DNA of 64,000 nt from Synaphobranchus kaupii. Its lineage: Eukaryota > Chordata > Actinopteri > Anguilliformes > Synaphobranchidae. A program made the position numbers and the translations under genes. The stretch lies in NCBI GenBank assembly GCA_029718625.1, contig CM056380.1, positions 112,226,302-112,290,301 of the forward strand, in the 5' to 3' direction. Positions 57,001 to 64,000 of this stretch are shown piece after piece (positions within the stretch are counted from its first letter, which is position 1; the number at the start of each line of letters is the position of its first letter). Under the pieces are notes generated by a model. The model made no database searches. It was not told the origin of the DNA and saw only the letters and a program-made list of their open reading frames with translations.

Positions 57001-58234
57001 TGGACGGTGCCGCTGGACCCCGTGGCGTAGACAGAGACGGGGGCTCTCTACAGCTTTATATGCCTTCAGCTGTTGTTTTCTTTAAAGGTGGGGTCATGGG
57101 GGGGTCATGGGGGCGGAGGTCTTAAAGGGCACCTAGGGCTGTTCACTGAAAATTTTTAATCATATTCTTGGTGGGATGTCATGTTATTCTAAGTATTTAT
57201 GATTTGTGTCATAGCTCTAAGCTTACATATTTACCTTTAGAGTCGTGGTGCATATACGTTCTCTGGTCTGCGGGTGTTGCTAGCTGGGTCTATGCTGCTC
57301 ATACCTGAGGTAGATACACTTACTGTGTGTTCTCTGGCATTTTTAAATAACTTTGGACAACAGTCTGTGCTAAATGAATGTATGTACTATTGTGTATTTG
57401 CATATGTCTTGATGATACATATTTTAAATGTAATGTTATTTGCACAGTACTCTTTTGATATGTGCTCATTAGAGAGTAGATTTGAACCAATCTGCCCAGT
57501 GATACTACATATTATTTGAAATACAGTAGATCACCATAGCCACAGAACTGTACAGCAGTCAGATATAAAAAACGGAGTACTGGAAATCCCTGATAGTGTA
57601 GAGAGCTGAAGTTAGGCTTGGTGGTGCTCATTTATTCTGTCTTTTACGGCTTTTCAACCAAGCCAAGCTTCTCACTTAAAACAGTTTGTTTTTTGTTATT
57701 AATGTTTATTTTGAGCCTATGTTATGCTAATGTTAATATTTCTGGAATAAAATCAGTGGGCGTTTTGAAATGAACTCCAGGAAAATCACTCAGTTGGGCG
57801 TAATAAACACAGTGGCTCAGTGGAAAGCTGGTTTGTATTTGCCAGGGAAGTCAAAATTGGGATTTTTCATCCATTGAAAATATATGACTGATGACCACAA
57901 AATGTGTTTAAACTTTTATGGAATTAAATTGGACGTGTTGGTAATAAACTCTAGTAGTTATCATGAATATACATTAACATTACATGTACACATGTAATCT
58001 AATATACCATTATGCATTATGTGAATCCTAATGAAAATATTTTTGTTTCCAGTGGAAATTCAAATACGTTTTGTGGTTTAGGTGAAAATTCCAAATTGGC
58101 TTCACTTGGAGAGAAATGTCCAGTCAAGTATTTGCAGAATATTTTGTTAGCATTGATTGAGCGTACAGGTGCGACAACGCTCTGCAGGAATATCGGGAAT
58201 TGTAGGAATTTCAGGAGTGGTGTCCCATTATTCC

Positions 58235-58577
58235 AGGGGTGCATCCCATTATTATTCACTCCCCACCTCCTTTCCTCCACTCCCCCACTACCACTCCTCT
58301 CCTCCTTTCCTCCACTCCCCCACGACCACTCCTCTCCTACCCGCAAGTATGCAAAACTGCCTGAACGTTTCGAGTACAAGTATTCGCATGTACAGTATAC
58401 AATGTACCTGACATTGCGGTTTGCGTCGAGACATTAATATGTAAGCATTAATATGTAATTAAGATGTAATCAGCGACATTAGATTAAAACACAAACATCC
58501 GTTTCCGGGGCACGGAGGAGAGGAGGTGGTAGTGGAGGAAAGGAGGGAGCATTTTTCTATTATTGGGACGCACCCCC
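58235..58577. mobile_element. MITE with pyrimidine-rich inverted arms
   Basis: GGGGTGCATCCCATTATTAT continuing to CCTCCTTTCCTCCACTCCCC at the left pairs with GGAGGTGGTAGTGGAGGAAA to TATTATTGGGACGCACCCCC at the right. The left arm also contains a local 46-bp duplication (58272-58363). Confidence 0.65.
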
Positions 58578-59418
58578 AGCTGAATTTGGGCTCATCATAT
58601 TGGGCTGTGACTCATGTGTGCAGCTCGGTGCTGGAGCTTCATCTACAAGCCTTCATCTCGGGCGTGTCTGAGCGGACCTTTCCGGGCCCTTCTAGATCCT
58701 TCTAGGACCTTCTACACAGAAGGCACGATCTGTCGATGCACGTTCCATTCACAAAAATCGGCTAAGTGCAAACCGTCGTTTTTCACGTCTGGGAAACTCC
58801 CCCCTGTGGACCCGCCTCTGAATGTCGCCAGCCACACATCGGGGAGGGGAGGGTGGGGGGGGGGTGGGGAACGAACGCACGCGTGCGGAACATCACCATA
58901 CGCTCTGCTCAAGGTCACTTCTTTGGGGCCCTTAGAGGAAAGCCCAGCCGTCACTCACAGACGTGGAAAAGCACGCTCCAGTCGTAGAGCTGGAGAGGAA
59001 AAAAAAAAAAAAACAGCGGGGAAAATGGCGGCGGCCTCGCTCGATGGGGGACGTTTGCGTGACCTTCAGGGTCCCCGGGCGATAGCGGCTCTGGCTCGGC
59101 GAAGCGACATGGCGTCTCTGCCTCTTCCTCTCGACGAGGAGCCTCTACGGCGTCTACAGCGGCCTGCCTTGCCTGTCCTGCTCGTCATTAAATATGCGCC
59201 CGCTGAGCCAATCACAAGCCAGAATAAGAATGAAATGCTTTCTTCACTCTCATCCTTCTTCTTTCTCCACTGATTCCTTAAAAACTCACCAGACAAGATA
59301 CGCCTGGTAGGACCTGTATAAAATACCCAGTCCGCCGGTGCATGACCTGCCAGACCCTTTAGAAATCAATTACAAAAACCAGTGCTTAAAAAATCATTAC
59401 GACTACCAGTCACAGAAG

Positions 59419-59612
59419 TCAAATCAATATTTATTCATAAAGCGCATTTCACAACCAATTGCCACAATACGTTTCACAGAAAACCTTGGTCTAAACCCCC
59501 ACAAGAGCAAGCCAAAGGCAAGGAAAAACTCCCTGGTGGCAGATAGGAAGGGAGGAATCAGACTCAAGGGGGGAACCCATCCTCCTCTGGTCGGCTCAGG
59601 GTCTGAGTTTTA
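59419..59612 (+). repeat. Dispersed fish repeat (LINE-derived UTR type)
   Basis: AAATCAATATTTATTCATAA then AGCGCATTTCACAACC, AGAGCAAGCCAAAGGCAAGG, AAAAACTCCCTGGTGGCAGA and TCAAGGGGGGAACCCATCCT follow, in order, a widespread teleost repeat as I recall it. Confidence 0.65.
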
Positions 59613-59767
59613 ATGACCAACATGGTCAAGCAGCCAATGTTCATGTGCAGTGTTCCTCTAATTGCTGCTCTTCTGTGGTTCTGATGGTTGAGCACGTTGG
59701 CAGGTAGCTCAGTGGTACTGTGAGGTTCAGGTGCTGTTAAATTCAGGTGCCTGGGTCTCTAAAAAAA

Positions 59768-62700
59768 GATCACGGCAGGGCCGTTAAGATCACGGCAGGG
59801 CCTTTAAGATCACGGCAGGGCCTTTAAGATCACGGCAGGGCCTTTAAGATCACGGCAGGGCCTTTAAGATCACGGCAGGGCCTTTAAGATCACGGCAGGG
59901 CCGTTAAGATCACGACAGGGCCTTTAAGATCACGGCAGGGCCGTTAAGATCACGACAGGGCCTTTAAGATCACGGCAGGGCCTTTAAGATCACGGCAGGG
60001 CCGTTAAGATCACGGCAGGGCCTTTAAGATCACGGCAGGGCCTTTAAGATCACGGCAGGGCCGTTAAGATCACGACAGGGCCTTTAAGATCACGGCAGGG
60101 CCGTTAAGATCACGACAGGGCCTTTAAGATCACGGCAGGGCCTTTAAGATCACGGCAGGGCCGTTAAGATCACGACAGGGCCTTTAAGATCACGGCAGGG
60201 CCTTTAAGATCACGGCAGGGCCGTTAAGATCACGGCAGGGCCGTTAAGATCACGACAGGGCCTTTAAGATCACGGCAGGGCCGTTAAGATCACGACAGGG
60301 CCTTTAAGATCACGGCAGGGCCTTTAAGATCACGGCAGGGCCGTTAAGATCACGGCAGGGCCTTTAAGATCACGGCAGGGCCTTTAAGATCACGGCAGGG
60401 CCTTTAAGATCACGGCAGGGCCGTTAAGATCACGGCAGGGCCTTTAAGATCACGGCAGGGCCTTTAAGATCACGGCAGGGCCGTTAAGATCACGACAGGG
60501 CCTTTAAGATCACGGCAGGGCCGTTAAGATCACGGCAGGGCCTTTAAGATCACGGCAGGGCCTTTAAGATCACGGCAGGGCCGTTAAGATCACGACAGGG
60601 CCTTTAAGATCACGGCAGGGCCTTTAAGATCACGGCAGGGCCGTTAAGATCACGACAGGGCCTTTAAGATCACGGCAGGGCCTTTAAGATCACGGCAGGG
60701 CCGTTAAGATCACGGCAGGGCCTTTAAGATCACGGCAGGGCCTTTAAGATCACGGCAGGGCCGTTAAGATCACGGCAGGGCCGTTAAGATCACGGCAGGG
60801 CCTTTAAGATCACGGCAGGGCCTTTAAGATCACGGCAGGGCCTTTAAGATCACGGCAGGGCCGTTAAGATCACGACAGGGCCTTTAAGATCACGGCAGGG
60901 CCTTTAAGATCACGGCAGGGCCGTTAAGATCACGACAGGGCCTTTAAGATCACGGCAGGGCCGTTAAGATCACGGCAGGGCCTTTAAGATCACGGCAGGG
61001 CCTTTAAGATCACGGCAGGGCCTTTAAGATCACGGCAGGGCCTTTAAGATCACGGCAGGGCCTTTAAGATCACGGCAGGGCCGTTAAGATCACGGCAGGG
61101 CCGTTAAGATCACGGCAGGGCCTTTAAGATCACGGCAGGGCCTTTAAGATCACGGCAGGGCCTTTAAGATCACGACAGGGCCTTTAAGATCACGGCAGGG
61201 CCTTTAAGATCACGGCAGGGCCGTTAAGATCACGGCAGGGCCGTTAAGATCACGACAGGGCCTTTAAGATCACGGCAGGGCCGTTAAGATCACGACAGGG
61301 CCTTTAAGATCACGGCAGGGCCTTTAAGATCACGGCAGGGCCGTTAAGATCACGACAGGGCCTTTAAGATCACGGCAGGGCCGTTAAGATCACGGCAGGG
61401 CCGTTAAGATCACGGCAGGGCCTTTAAGATCACGGCAGGGCCTTTAAGATCACGGCAGGGCCTTTAAGATCACGGCAGGGCCGTTAAGATCACGGCAGGG
61501 CCTTTAAGATCACGGCAGGGCCTTTAAGATCACGGCAGGGCCGTTAAGATCACGACAGGGCCTTTAAGATCACGGCAGGGCCTTTAAGATCACGGCAGGG
61601 CCGTTAAGATCACGACAGGGCCTTTAAGATCACGGCAGGGCCTTTAAGATCACGGCAGGGCCGTTAAGATCACGGCAGGGCCTTTAAGATCACGGCAGGG
61701 CCTTTAAGATCACGGCAGGGCCGTTAAGATCACGGCAGGGCCGTTAAGATCACGGCAGGGCCGTTAAGATCACGGCAGGGCCTTTAAGATCACGGCAGGG
61801 CCTTTAAGATCACGGCAGGGCCTTTAAGATCACGGCAGGGCCGTTAAGATCACGACAGGGCCTTTAAGATCACGGCAGGGCCTTTAAGATCACGGCAGGG
61901 CCGTTAAGATCACGACAGGGCCTTTAAGATCACGGCAGGGCCGTTAAGATCACGGCAGGGCCTTTAAGATCACGGCAGGGCCTTTAAGATCACGGCAGGG
62001 CCTTTAAGATCACGGCAGGGCCTTTAAGATCACGGCAGGGCCTTTAAGATCACGGCAGGGCCTTTAAGATCACGACAGGGCCTTTAAGATCACGGCAGGG
62101 CCTTTAAGATCACGGCAGGGCCGTTAAGATCACGGCAGGGCCGTTAAGATCACGACAGGGCCTTTAAGATCACGGCAGGGCCGTTAAGATCACGACAGGG
62201 CCTTTAAGATCACGGCAGGGCCTTTAAGATCACGGCAGGGCCGTTAAGATCACGACAGGGCCTTTAAGATCACGGCAGGGCCTTTAAGATCACGGCAGGG
62301 CCGTTAAGATCACGGCAGGGCCGTTAAGATCACGGCAGGGCCGTTAAGATCACGGCAGGGCCTTTAAGATCACGGCAGGGCCTTTAAGATCACGGCAGGG
62401 CCTTTAAGATCACGGCAGGGCCTTTAAGATCACGGCAGGGCCGTTAAGATCACGGCAGGGCCGTTAAGATCACGGCAGGGCCTTTAAGATCACGGCAGGG
62501 CCTTTAAGATCACGGCAGGGCCGTTAAGATCACGGCAGGGCCGTTAAGATCACGGCAGGGCCGTTAAGATCACGGCAGGGCCTTTAAGATCACGGCAGGG
62601 CCTTTAAGATCACGGCAGGGCCGTTAAGATCACGGCAGGGCCGTTAAGATCACGGCAGGGCCGTTAAGATCACGGCAGGGCCGTTAAGATCACGGCAGGG

Positions 62701-63063
62701 CCTTTAAGATCACGGCAGGGCCTTTAAGATCACGGCAGGGCCGGTAAGATCACGGCAGGGCCTTTAAGATCACGGCAGGGCCTTTAAGATCACGGCAGGG
62801 CCGTTAAGATCACGGCAGGGCCTTTAAGATCACGGCAGGGCCATTAAGATCACGGCAGGGCCGTTAAGATCACGGCAGGGCCTTTAAGATCACGGCAGGG
62901 CCTTTAAGATCACGGCAGGGCCTTTAAGATCACGGCAGGGCCTTTAAGATCACGGCAGGGCCTTTAAGATCACGGCAGGGCCTTTAAGATCACGGCAGGG
63001 CCTTTAAGATCACGGCAGGGCCTTTAAGATCACGGCAGGGCCTTTAAGATCACGGCAGGGGCC
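59768..63063 (+). repeat. 20-bp satellite array, about 165 copies
   Basis: The unit GATCACGGCAGGGCCTTTAA repeats for 3.3 kb with every unit exactly 20 bp. Two sites vary: GGCC[T/G]TTAA and CAC[G/A]ACAGGG-type (CGGC versus CGAC). The CGAC form almost always follows a G-type unit and is always followed by a T-type unit. It is absent from the first six units and from everything after about 62260. Single rare variants are GGCCGGTAA near 62744 and GGCCATTAA near 62844. Confidence 0.99.
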
Positions 63064-64000
63064 GTGAGTCAATTACAGCGATTGCTCAACTTGCAATTTC
63101 TATTGAAGGGAAAAACTAACGGTCATTTAGTTGTGAGTCAACGTTGAAGACAAATGTTGATCAAATCCAGCCTGCTGTTGAGAAATGCTGAGTAAATTCA
63201 TAGTCATTCTACATTCAGTAATAACCCACTTAATATTTTTCTTTTACACATTTCAATACACGAGCCCACACACTATAACGTGGAGGCTGAGGAATGATAT
63301 TTGGCAACCGCGATGAAATCTCGCACGCAAACCTTTTTCATTTGTCATCATAAATTGTGCTTTCAGAAGCAGGGCGGTGGGGCTGCCTGGTCCATTGAGG
63401 TGCAGTTTGCAATTATAAGTGCTTATCAGGCACACAAAACCAAAGAGAATAACTCCTCTAACTAGCATCATTTGAAAGCGCTGCTTTAGAATCCTTAGTT
63501 TCTTCTTCCTGTTTTTAATGTGTACCGATGTATTCCAGTGCTTGGCCTTGTTGTGCAGAGCTCTGTAGCTGAAGCTTATGTAAGGGTTGAGAATGGACAG
63601 TGCCCGTGGGTTCGTCCTGTGCTTTCCACCCAGCGACCTCCATTGCTACTGCACCTCCGCAGAGCCTACAGTTTGACCTTTGACATTGAAAACTCCTCCC
63701 CCTTAATGTTCACGTTTGAGGCTAATCTTGCACTGCTGCGCTTTGTCCATTTATTTTGATAATTAATTAGTAGTTGCAAAGACTTAATTATTAACGTTTC
63801 TCGATAATTTCAGTGATAGCCAAAGTCACTGCGTGACTCCTTTTCAGTTAAGTTTGTCACTAATCACATTCCACTGTAGCCTACGACATAGAGATCAACT
63901 CCAGTTGTTGGGGACCAAAATGTTTTCTGATTTCTTCTTATACATAAGTGTATTCACTTATTACTGATATAACAGTGACATGTAATTTACGATTTATTAG

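Larger units (their letters stand above)
48518..64000 (+). other. kcnma1: kcnma1 intron 1 (5' part)
   Basis: No second kcnma1 exon (which should continue the S0-S1 loop) was seen to the window end, consistent with the very long first intron of this gene in vertebrates. It holds minisatellites, MITEs and microsatellites listed separately, a C15 run at about 49470-49484, a (GA)n at 50946-50966 and a C13 run at about 53638-53652. Stretches such as 48520-51480 and 57005-58230 show nothing further that I can support. Confidence 0.8.

Noticed and set aside
58614..59273. 219-codon frame containing an ATG in good context (AAAATGGCGGCGGCC near 59024)
   Set aside because: The frame has no recognisable domain, includes a poly-A-derived lysine run and lies inside the kcnma1 intron. 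It could be a CpG-rich regulatory patch; an unknown gene is not supported.
59768..63063. CRISPR-like appearance of short regular repeats
   Set aside because: There are no unique spacers; repeats are directly head to tail, in vertebrate DNA.
48518..64000. Second kcnma1 exon
   Set aside because: No frame continuing the S0-S1 loop into S1 was seen; the next exon is presumably beyond the window.

Overview
The window is nuclear DNA of a ray-finned fish. The coding exons are vertebrate genes interrupted by GT-AG introns. The interspersed repeats are those of teleosts: Tc1/mariner, hAT, piggyBac-, Kolobok- and Harbinger-like foldback elements, a tRNA-derived SINE, L2-type LINE pieces and one solo LTR. 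Microsatellites and long minisatellites are frequent. The SINE at 12271 and 32855 resembles a family I associate with eels and their relatives, but that placement is only suggestive. There is no operon, CRISPR array, phage or plasmid.

Three host genes are visible, all on the + strand. (1) 1-2.1 kb holds the last two coding exons of an annexin A11 gene. (2) 10.59-10.99 kb holds two adjacent exons that match the first PDZ region of DLG5 but carry a stop and two frameshifts, so they look like a dead dlg5 relic. (3) 48.28-48.52 kb is the first coding exon of the BK channel gene kcnma1 (N-terminus, S0 helix, S0-S1 cysteine cluster); the rest of the window is its first intron. As I recall, human ANXA11, DLG5 and KCNMA1 also lie in this order and orientation on 10q22, so the window reads as a compressed teleost copy of that block in which dlg5 has decayed.

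Layout: 0-2.1 kb anxa11 3' end; 2.1-10.5 kb Tc1 remnants and foldback elements; 10.6-11 kb dlg5 relic; 11.3-12.2 kb Kolobok-like element; 12.8-16.5 kb composite repeat (tandem copy plus inverted copy) split by a 1.5 kb solo LTR; 17.5-20.2 kb small repeats; 20.7-23.9 kb near full-length dead hAT element; 25.1-26.7 kb near full-length dead Tc1-like element; 28-34 kb minisatellite, LINE, MITEs and a local segmental duplication; 36.9-41.2 kb a 21-bp array of about 204 copies; 42.8-44.3 kb two further arrays; 47.5-48.5 kb kcnma1 5' region and exon 1; 48.5-64 kb intron 1 with six minisatellites, ending in a 20-bp array of about 165 copies.

No multi-gene system new to biology is evident. The most unusual signals are: a 77-bp minisatellite in anxa11 that has copied an exon end with its splice donor five times, making in-frame 24-nt microexon look-alikes; the decayed dlg5 exons; two multi-kilobase arrays with ordered variant structure; a near-perfect 51-bp-arm hairpin; and a Kolobok-like element with remnants of an acidic, P2X7-tail-like reading frame.
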